Shown here in pieces: positions 1 to 3,872 of a stretch of DNA of 5,134 bases (positions are counted from its first letter, which is position 1; the number at the start of each line of letters is the position of its first letter). This DNA is from Alphaproteobacteria bacterium (GTDB lineage: Bacteria > Pseudomonadota > Alphaproteobacteria > Micavibrionales > Micavibrionaceae). The DNA lies in NCBI GenBank assembly GCA_030427765.1, contig JAUICS010000138.1, positions 1 to 5,134 on the forward strand, given 5' to 3'. The notes under the pieces are model-generated. The model saw only the letters and a list, made by a program, of their open reading frames with translations. It ran no database searches and was not told the DNA's origin. The translations under genes and the position numbers were made by a program.

Positions 1-51
1 TGCTTGTCCAGTATATTTTGTCTGGATTTCTTGTTTGAAGGGGGCTAAATT

Positions 52-69
52 ATGACATTAGGTCTTTAA
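52..69 (+). other. Five-codon mini-ORF with strong RBS in the dgkA leader
   Basis: An ATG at 52 is preceded by a purine-rich Shine-Dalgarno-like run (GGGGG at 40-44, 7 nt spacing). It encodes only Met-Thr-Leu-Gly-Leu before a TAA at 67-69. The mini-ORF is in the same frame as dgkA, whose own start at 94 has no visible Shine-Dalgarno sequence. One reading is that ribosomes load here and reinitiate at dgkA. The alternative is a chance ATG after the end of an unseen upstream gene, since all three plus frames from position 1 close by base 55. Confidence 0.3.
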
Positions 70-93
70 TCTAACTACATCTCAATATCAGCT

Positions 94-486
94 ATGGCCG
101 TACCCGCCGAAGAAAAGAACACTGGCATTCGACGTATTCTGAATGCATTTAAATACTCCATGCACGGGTTTGCCGCCTGTTTCAAAACGGAAGAAGCGTT
201 CCAGCAGGAAGCCGTTTTGGCACTATTTATGATACCTGGTGGATTTTGGCTTGGTGAAACCCCGGTTGAGAAAATCCTTCTTGTCGGCACGGTTATGATC
301 GTTCTAATGGTTGAATTGCTTAACACCGGTATCGAGCGTGCAATCGACCGTATTTCTTTCGAGAAACACGAATTATCAAAAGATGCGAAAGATATGGGCA
401 GCGCAGCGGTGTTTTTAAGCCTTGTTATGGCGGGTTTATGCTGGGTCCTCATCGCCGGACCTAAAATTCTGGCCCTGTTCAGCTGA
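94..486 (+). CDS. dgkA: Diacylglycerol kinase (prokaryotic DgkA family)
   Basis: This 130-residue inner-membrane enzyme phosphorylates diacylglycerol to phosphatidic acid with ATP, returning lipid released during envelope glycan synthesis to the phospholipid pool. The length fits the family (E. coli DgkA is about 120 residues). The order is an amphipathic surface helix (about 12-31), then three membrane helices (about 36-53, 59-76 and 102-124). The family signature is intact: Glu34 in the EEAFQQE segment, then VELLNTGIE with Glu74 (the catalytic-base position), Asn77 and Glu81, and the ELSKDAKDMGSAAV loop with Lys99 and Asp100. These align with E. coli Glu28, Glu69, Asn72, Glu76, Lys94 and Asp95. 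The start at 94 is the only possible one, because the frame is closed by TAA at 67-69 and no other start codon follows it. No Shine-Dalgarno sequence precedes it. Identification is secure; the start context is unusual. Confidence 0.95.
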   Translation: MAVPAEEKNTGIRRILNAFKYSMHGFAACFKTEEAFQQEAVLALFMIPGGFWLGETPVEKILLVGTVMIVLMVELLNTGIERAIDRISFEKHELSKDAKDMGSAAVFLSLVMAGLCWVLIAGPKILALFS

Positions 487-507
487 TAAAAACCCTCTAT
501 TTTGTTA

Positions 508-537
508 TTGAATTGTTAACGCTTTCCATGAAATAAT
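508..537 (+). promoter_or_regulatory. Candidate sigma70-type promoter for the 563-844 gene
   Basis: TTGAAT (508-513) and AATAAT (532-537) are spaced by 18 bp. They match the -35 and -10 consensus at 4/6 and 5/6 positions and lie just upstream of the strong ribosome binding site at 549-556. The region is AT-rich, so chance matches are likely. Co-transcription with dgkA across the 76-bp gap is the alternative, and no terminator hairpin is visible after dgkA. Confidence 0.3.
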
Positions 538-562
538 GAAAAAATACTAGGAGAGGTATGAC

Positions 563-844
563 ATGGTTACAGAAGTGACGTCGGGTTCAATTCCAATTAA
601 TACATCACAGCGAAATGGTCTTAACACGCTTAAGAACATTTCTGATCAACAGCAAAAAATTACAAGCGACCTTGATAACCTCAAGGAAGAAGAAGCGGTT
701 AAGCTAGATGTAAGCTCAACCCGCCAAGACTTTGCGTTAGAGGCGGTTAAACAATCCGCTCAAACAGGCAAGAATGTCGCGAATTTGATCTCCCAAACGG
801 TGACTGGATCCTCATTAGGTTCTAATATAGACATATCCGCTTAA
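563..844 (+). CDS. Small Ser/Thr-rich, cysteine-free protein of unknown function
   Basis: I do not recognise a family. The 93-residue product has no Cys, Trp, Tyr or His, only one Phe, and no Met after the first. It has no signal peptide or membrane segment. Residues 1-18 are Ser/Thr/Asn-rich. Residues about 20-48 form a charged, Gln/Leu-rich stretch with coiled-coil character. Residues about 55-80 look like an amphipathic helix (QDFALEAVKQ followed by KNVANLIS), and the tail is Ser/Gly-rich and ends in DISA. This composition recalls bacterial axial or flagellum-associated proteins, and the C-terminal helix is loosely like the small YjfB-type motility proteins, but that is an inference from overall character only. 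The start is well supported: AGGAGAGG (549-556) sits 6 nt before ATG 563. A nearer ATG at 558 opens only a six-codon frame. The gene probably has its own promoter. It looks real because of the ribosome binding site and balanced codon use, not because of homology. Confidence 0.7.
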   Translation: MVTEVTSGSIPINTSQRNGLNTLKNISDQQQKITSDLDNLKEEEAVKLDVSSTRQDFALEAVKQSAQTGKNVANLISQTVTGSSLGSNIDISA

Positions 845-874
845 TTAATTTCACTTATAAATAGAATTTTTCTA

Positions 875-903
875 TTGACGTGCGCATATTGTTTATGTAA
901 AAC
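875..903 (+). promoter_or_regulatory. Promoter-like sequence upstream of a terminator, with no good ORF
   Basis: TTGACG (875-880, 5/6 match to the -35 consensus) is followed after 17 bp by TAAAAC (898-903, 4/6 match to the -10). The predicted start would be near 909-911. What follows is not a convincing coding sequence but about 40 nt of U-rich sequence and then a strong terminator, so this promoter would drive a short untranslated RNA. Confidence 0.35.
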
Positions 904-908
904 AGTAT

Positions 909-993
909 GCAGATACTTAATTTATTGGTTTTATTTTTCCCCACACGCCTGCCCCAGGTCATTGATTACATCTTTGATTTGGGGCTTTTTTTT
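909..993 (+). ncRNA. Possible small RNA ending in an intrinsic terminator
   Basis: This would be a transcript of about 85 nt from the promoter-like element at 875-903 to the U-run of the terminator at 951-993. It would have a single-stranded U-rich middle (UUUAUU and UUUUU tracts, then a C-rich CCCCACACGCC segment) and a 3' hairpin with eight U residues. That layout is common in Hfq-dependent regulatory RNAs. If transcription starts slightly earlier, a small 5' hairpin forms (AGTAT 904-908 pairing with ATACT 913-917). The competing explanation is that the whole stretch is the 3' UTR and terminator of the gene ending at 844. I recognise no known RNA family. Confidence 0.3.
951..993 (+). terminator. 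Strong Rho-independent terminator
   Basis: The left arm at 951-961 (GCCCCAGGTCA) pairs along its full 11 nt with the right arm at 975-985 (TGATTTGGGGC). Nine pairs are Watson-Crick and two are G-U, with a 13-nt loop. Eight T residues (986-993) follow directly. It would terminate either the gene ending at 844 (107 nt away) or a small RNA starting near 910, and it insulates hemA from upstream transcription. Confidence 0.88.
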
Positions 994-1021
994 GCCTTTT
1001 TGATTTCCCCCCTTTGCGTTT

Positions 1022-1050
1022 TTGATCTATTGGATATATATACGTATGAA
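1022..1050 (+). promoter_or_regulatory. Candidate hemA promoter
   Basis: TTGATC (1022-1027) and TATGAA (1045-1050) lie 17 bp apart, and each matches the consensus at 4/6 positions. The predicted transcript would have a leader of about 70 nt that contains the dyad at 1071-1087. A terminator stands just upstream, so hemA needs a promoter in 994-1125. TAAAAT at 1090-1095 is another possible -10, but no good -35 precedes it. Confidence 0.3.
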
Positions 1051-1070
1051 TTCACAGCAAGAAGACTTCC

Positions 1071-1087
1071 TGACTTGATAGAAGTCA
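1071..1087 (+). promoter_or_regulatory. Inverted repeat in the hemA leader
   Basis: TGACTT (1071-1076) and AAGTCA (1082-1087) are perfect inverted repeats around a 5-nt centre, 38 nt upstream of the hemA start. GACTTC at 1064-1069 can alternatively pair with GAAGTC at 1081-1086, so two mutually exclusive short stems are possible. It could be a regulator site or a leader hairpin, and nothing in the sequence decides between them. Confidence 0.3.
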
Positions 1088-1125
1088 ATTAAAATAGCGC
1101 ATTGAATTGCTAGGATAGACCCGAT

Positions 1126-2352
1126 ATGAGCTTTGATTATAAGAAAAACTTTCAAGACTATTTGACAGCTGTTAAAAGCGAGGGGCGTTACCGCGTCTTT
1201 GCCACACTTCAGCGTGAGGTTGGAAATTTCCCGAACGCAACATATTATGGCGATGACGGATCCGAAGACACGGTATCTGTCTGGTGCAGTAACGATTATC
1301 TGGGCATGGGTCAAAATCCGGTTGTTTTGCAAGCGATGCACGATGCGATTGACGAGGCCGGCGCGGGCGCGGGCGGAACGCGAAATATTTCCGGTACCAC
1401 AATCTACCACAAACATTTGGAAGAAAGCCTTGCCGATTTACATGGTAAAGAGGCGGGCCTCGTATTTTCATCCGGCTATGTCGCCAATGAAGGTGCGCTA
1501 AGCAGTATTATCCAGCTTCTACCCGAATGTGCTGTCTTTTCCGACGAATTAAACCACGCATCCATGATTCACGGTATTCGCGGCGGCAAAAGCGAGAAAT
1601 TTATATTCCGTCACAATGACCTTGATCATCTTGAATCGTTATTGAAATCCGTAGACATTTCACGCCCTAAATTAATTGCATTTGAATCAGTATATTCGAT
1701 GGAGGGGGATACGAGTGATATTGGCACGATTTGCGCACTCGCCAAAAAGTACAATGCCATGACGTACCTGGATGAAGTTCACGGCGTTGGCATTTATGGT
1801 GGCCGTGGCGGTGGTCTGGCCGAGGAACTGGGCGTAATGGATCAGATTGATATTATCGAAGGCACATTTGGTAAAGCATATGGACTAATGGGCGGATTTA
1901 TTACCGGACCGAACTGGATTATCGATAGTGTGCGTTCACACGCATCCGGTTTTATTTTCACAACATCCCTGCCGCCTGCAATACTTGCCGGATGTATTGC
2001 CAGTGTCGAGCATTTAAAAATATCGGATATTGAACGTCTGCGTCATCGCCGTAATGTAAAACACCTAAAAGACCGTTTGGAAAAAGACGGAATGCCATTT
2101 ATGAAGGGCGATAGCCATATAGTGCCGTTGGTAGTTGGTGAGCCGACATGCTGCAAAATGGTGACAGATACTTTACTGAACGAGCACAAAATATATGTAC
2201 AGCCAATCAATTACCCAACCGTGCCAAAGGGTACGGAGCGCATGCGCTTAACCGCAACGGCGGCACATGACATCGCCGATATTGATATTTTATGTGATGC
2301 GCTATATCAGCTTTATGTCGAGAATCACGTATTCCAATACGCAGTTGCTTAA
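1126..2352 (+). CDS. hemA: 5-aminolevulinate synthase (ALAS, Shemin pathway)
   Basis: This cytoplasmic PLP enzyme condenses glycine with succinyl-CoA to give 5-aminolevulinate, CoA and CO2, the committed step of heme synthesis in Alphaproteobacteria. At 408 residues it matches the family's usual length of about 400. It is an alpha-oxoamine synthase (class II fold-type I aminotransferase superfamily). Visible active-site features are Arg21 in EGRYRVF, the glycine-rich AGAGAGGTRNISGT segment with Thr85 and Asn87, His144 in LNHASMI (ring stacking on PLP), Asp216 and His219 in YLDEVHGVG (Asp216 contacts the pyridine nitrogen), Lys250 in GTFGKAYG (Schiff-base lysine) and Arg374 in ERMRLT (substrate carboxylate). 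GTRNISGTT and the conserved N-terminal EGRYRVF separate it from the KBL and BioF relatives. The start at 1126 keeps Arg21 in its standard place. An AGGA at 1112-1115 lies 10 nt upstream, a weak Shine-Dalgarno match. No other heme gene is in the window. Confidence 0.97.
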   Translation: MSFDYKKNFQDYLTAVKSEGRYRVFATLQREVGNFPNATYYGDDGSEDTVSVWCSNDYLGMGQNPVVLQAMHDAIDEAGAGAGGTRNISGTTIYHKHLEESLADLHGKEAGLVFSSGYVANEGALSSIIQLLPECAVFSDELNHASMIHGIRGGKSEKFIFRHNDLDHLESLLKSVDISRPKLIAFESVYSMEGDTSDIGTICALAKKYNAMTYLDEVHGVGIYGGRGGGLAEELGVMDQIDIIEGTFGKAYGLMGGFITGPNWIIDSVRSHASGFIFTTSLPPAILAGCIASVEHLKISDIERLRHRRNVKHLKDRLEKDGMPFMKGDSHIVPLVVGEPTCCKMVTDTLLNEHKIYVQPINYPTVPKGTERMRLTATAAHDIADIDILCDALYQLYVENHVFQYAVA

Positions 2353-2368
2353 CTCTCCTAGAAACTGC

Positions 2369-2520
2369 CTGTCATCCCGTTGGTATCCTCTGGAACAATC
2401 GTGAAAGAGGATTTACACGAACGGGATCTATAAACGAGAAACGCATAATGCGTTTCACACATGGATTCCAGTCGTTGATGTTTCGATTAAAAACATTCAT
2501 CGAAACCACTGGAATGGCTG
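2369..2520. repeat. Composite palindromic element with three hairpins
   Basis: Most of the hemA-phhB gap is built of inverted repeats. Hairpin 1 has ATCCCGTT (2374-2381) pairing with AACGGGAT (2420-2427), and nested ATCCTCT (2385-2391) pairing with AGAGGAT (2406-2412). Hairpin 2 is the near-continuous palindrome GAAACGCAT (2438-2446) and ATGCGTTTC (2448-2456) with a 1-nt centre. Hairpin 3 has ATTCCAGT (2465-2472) pairing with ACTGGAAT (2508-2515), and nested GTTTCGAT (2480-2487) pairing with ATCGAAAC (2499-2506). The outermost ends (CTGTCATCCC and GGAATGGCTG) are imperfect inverted repeats of each other, 7 of 10. GTCATCCCG and TGGATTCCAG boundaries are typical of dispersed REP/RPE-like elements. 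No ORF is seen, and no U-tract follows any hairpin, so it is not a standard terminator. It may still stabilise or end the convergent transcripts. Confidence 0.7.
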
Positions 2521-2539
2521 TTCTAAAAAGACAACATTC

Positions 2540-2830
2540 TTAATCACAATTCTTATTTATAAATGTCGCGAGTTTGATATCTTTTTCAGTCACGCCGCCT
2601 GAATCATGCGTTGTTAGCAGGATCTCAACACGGTTATACACATTTGACCATTCAGGATGATGGTTCATTTTCTCGGCCTTAATTGCGACCTTAGTCATAA
2701 AGCCCCATGCCGCTATAAAGCTTTTAAACTGCAGCTTCCGTACAATTGCAGGGCGGTCCGTATCACGCGACCAACCGTCCAGTTCGTTAAGCGCGTTATC
2801 AAGTTGTGAATCATCAAGTACATCAGACAT
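2540..2830 (-). CDS. phhB: Pterin-4a-carbinolamine dehydratase (PCD/DCoH family)
   Basis: This 96-residue cytoplasmic enzyme dehydrates 4a-hydroxytetrahydropterin to quinonoid dihydropterin, the recycling step that partners aromatic amino-acid hydroxylases such as phenylalanine hydroxylase. The family length is about 95-115. The catalytic motif is present as KMNHHPEW with His57, His58 and Pro59, followed by [21 protein letters not shown] with the conserved Thr74-His75-Asp76. Together these are the full PCD signature. The frame stays open for 12 more codons upstream to an ATG at 2866. I place the start at 2830 because GGAG (minus-strand, bases 2838-2841) sits 7 nt before it, and because the longer version would run into the dyad at 2855-2877. 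No hydroxylase gene lies in the window, so the enzyme may act with a distant phhA or in another pterin role. It is divergent from the zincin-like gene and convergent with hemA. Confidence 0.93.
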   Translation of the reverse strand: MSDVLDDSQLDNALNELDGWSRDTDRPAIVRKLQFKSFIAAWGFMTKVAIKAEKMNHHPEWSNVYNRVEILLTTHDSGGVTEKDIKLATFINKNCD

Positions 2831-2858
2831 TGGCAAACTCCGTTTTATGCGACAAAAT
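2830..2858 (+). promoter_or_regulatory. Candidate promoter for the zincin-like gene pair
   Basis: TTGGCA (2830-2835, 5/6 match to the -35) and CAAAAT (2853-2858, 4/6 match to the -10) are spaced by exactly 17 bp. The predicted transcription start is near 2865. The -10 and start would fall inside the perfect inverted repeat at 2855-2877, an arrangement expected of a repressor operator. Confidence 0.35.
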
Positions 2859-2877
2859 AGTAACATATTTACTATTT
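2855..2877. promoter_or_regulatory. Perfect 9+9 bp inverted repeat in the divergent gap (likely operator)
   Basis: AAATAGTAA (2855-2863) and TTACTATTT (2869-2877) are exact reverse complements separated by 5 bp (CATAT). The site lies midway between the divergent starts at 2830 (minus) and 2908 (plus). The 14-bp centre-to-centre spacing of the arms is suitable for a dimeric helix-turn-helix protein on one face of DNA. There is no U-tract, so it is not a terminator. I do not recognise the motif as that of a known regulator. Confidence 0.55.
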
Positions 2878-2886
2878 ATGGGGTTT

Positions 2887-2901
2887 AGTATCGGGGATAC
2901 T
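2887..2901 (+). promoter_or_regulatory. Perfect 6+6 bp hairpin enclosing the Shine-Dalgarno region
   Basis: AGTATC (2887-2892) and GATACT (2896-2901) flank a GGG loop. The GGGGA purine run (2893-2897), the best ribosome-binding candidate for the ATG at 2908, lies in the loop and the first bases of the right arm. In RNA this could partly hide the ribosome binding site. In DNA it could be a second operator half: it shares TAGTA (2886-2890) with the dyad at 2855-2877. Confidence 0.35.
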
Positions 2902-2907
2902 GTCATT

Positions 2908-3354
2908 ATGAAGTCAGGCGTCATGGAATGCAAACAGATCATCATGCATTTTACTGTCCCGCCCTCAGCCGAGGATATCGAGGTGATGGCCGGTATACAG
3001 ATGGAAACCCTGCCTGAAGAATTACTTGAATATATTGATGAGCTTGAAATCGTTGTCGAGGACCTTGCCGACGAAGCAATGGAAGAAGACCTCGAGCTCG
3101 ATAGCCCATTTGACCTGCTTGCCCATTACCGCAAAGGAAACCAGATCAGTCCGGGTGTGGAAAGCAAAACACAAAATGATGATGACTGCCTGATACTATT
3201 CCGCCGACCGATACTGGATATGTGGTGCGAAAGCGGCGATGACATTAACAATGTCCTGCGCCAGATTATTATTCAGGAAATCGGCCAGACTTTTGATTTC
3301 ACCGATAGTGAAATTTACGACATGGTCGAACGCCACCATCAGGGCTTACTTTAA
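2908..3354 (+). CDS. Zincin-like (minizincin, metallopeptidase-family) protein with lost HExxH histidines
   Basis: The 148-residue product matches the small zincin-like family (Pfam Zincin_1, formerly DUF1025) in its body: an N-terminal PPSAEDIEVMAG...TLPEELLEYIDELEIVVED segment, then DSPFDLLAHYRKG, then LILFRRPILDMWCE. The LFRRPILD block is close to alphaproteobacterial members as I recall them. In the family the next block is a metal site of the form HExGHxxGxSD. Here it reads QEIGQTFDFTD, with Gln123 and Gln127 where zinc-binding histidines are expected. Glu124 and Asp133 remain, and the glycine after the second His position is Asp. Zinc binding and protease activity are therefore probably lost. 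A His pair (143-144) lies near the C-terminus. The start at 2908 has GGGGA about 10 nt upstream, but 2923 and 2944 are real alternatives, and 2944 (MHFTVPPS) best matches the conserved domain start. The frame is also open to 2806, which would overlap phhB. It forms a unit with the following membrane gene. Confidence 0.8.
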   Translation: MKSGVMECKQIIMHFTVPPSAEDIEVMAGIQMETLPEELLEYIDELEIVVEDLADEAMEEDLELDSPFDLLAHYRKGNQISPGVESKTQNDDDCLILFRRPILDMWCESGDDINNVLRQIIIQEIGQTFDFTDSEIYDMVERHHQGLL

Positions 3355-3356
3355 TA

Positions 3357-3872
3357 ATGAAAATCATTACGTGCGATGATGGCAGTATTCAAATTACTGT
3401 TCATGAAAAAGGAAGGTTTTTTAACATACTGGAAGTAATTCTCTGGTTGATTTTAATCCCTAGTGTTACCTATTTAATTTTTAATAACACCAATCTGATT
3501 ATCAGAGATAAAGATATTATACCTTGGGCAATTACTGCCGCTTCTGCCGCGTGGCTCTATATAAGCTTAAATCAGTTGGAAAAATATCTCAGCCGTCTAC
3601 GAAAACAGAAATTAGTTTTTTATAGTGCTAAATTAACTGCCCTAAAGAAGTATCTGGATTTTGATAAAATTGAAGGCCTACATATAGAAAATAGATTTGT
3701 CTATGGCAAGAAAATGAATAGCTTCATTCAAAGAATTTTTAAAATTTATAATTACGATCTATGCGTAAAATATCACTCGAAGATGATTCCAATATGCCAT
3801 GGCCTTTCTAAGGAACAAGCCTCGAAACTTCATACAGAGGTAAATCAATTAATAAAATCAACTGTTAGTTAA
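3357..3872 (+). CDS. Hypothetical two-helix inner-membrane protein
   Basis: The function is unknown. The 171-residue product has a short hydrophilic N-terminus (1-20), two membrane helices (about 22-43 and 54-73) joined by a short loop, then a basic region (KYLSRLRKQK) and a cytoplasmic or periplasmic domain of about 90 residues. The C-terminal part (YDLCVKYHSKMIPICHGLSKEQASKLHTEVNQLI) is a hydrophobic strand, then a polar turn and a final helix, the layout of small bacterial membrane proteins with a PH-like domain. That likeness is an inference. ATG 3357 begins 2 nt after the stop of the zincin-like gene and has no Shine-Dalgarno sequence of its own, so translational coupling is likely. It is clearly richer in A and T than the flanking genes, with many AAA, ATT and TTA codons, which suggests weak constraint or acquisition. 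Its TAA overlaps the stop of htpG by 4 nt, tail to tail. Confidence 0.75.
   Translation: MKIITCDDGSIQITVHEKGRFFNILEVILWLILIPSVTYLIFNNTNLIIRDKDIIPWAITAASAAWLYISLNQLEKYLSRLRKQKLVFYSAKLTALKKYLDFDKIEGLHIENRFVYGKKMNSFIQRIFKIYNYDLCVKYHSKMIPICHGLSKEQASKLHTEVNQLIKSTVS

Noticed and set aside
7..26. TCCAG/CTGGA stem followed by T-rich sequence as an upstream terminator
   Set aside because: The stem is only 5 bp with a 10-nt loop, and the T-run is interrupted. This is too weak to call.
75..452. 125-codon minus-strand ORF antisense to dgkA
   Set aside because: dgkA has all catalytic residues in the plus frame. The antisense product has no recognisable features.
860..876. AATAGAA/TTCTATT hairpin after the 563-844 gene as a terminator
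   Set aside because: The 7-bp stem is almost all A-T, and GACG, not a T-run, follows. The real terminator is at 951-993.
907..1092. 61-codon hydrophobic ORF on the plus strand
   Set aside because: It has no ribosome binding site, and it reads straight through the strong terminator at 951-993. Its hydrophobic residues come from the T-rich terminator sequence.
1027..1501. Antisense and alternate-frame ORFs within the 5' part of hemA
   Set aside because: They overlap a fully conserved ALAS reading frame, have no ribosome binding sites, and have low-quality compositions.
2369..2520. CRISPR array or attachment site in the hemA-phhB gap
   Set aside because: The repeats are inverted, not direct, each arm pair is different, and there is no integrase or spacer structure.
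2831..2866. Twelve-residue N-terminal extension of phhB from ATG 2866
   Set aside because: The ATG at 2830 has a well-spaced GGAG, and the family does not need the extension.
2806..2907. Longer start (ATG 2806 or 2878) for the zincin-like protein
   Set aside because: The extra residues show no family similarity, no Shine-Dalgarno sequence precedes either ATG, and the 2806 version would overlap the phhB N-terminus and cover the promoter and dyad.
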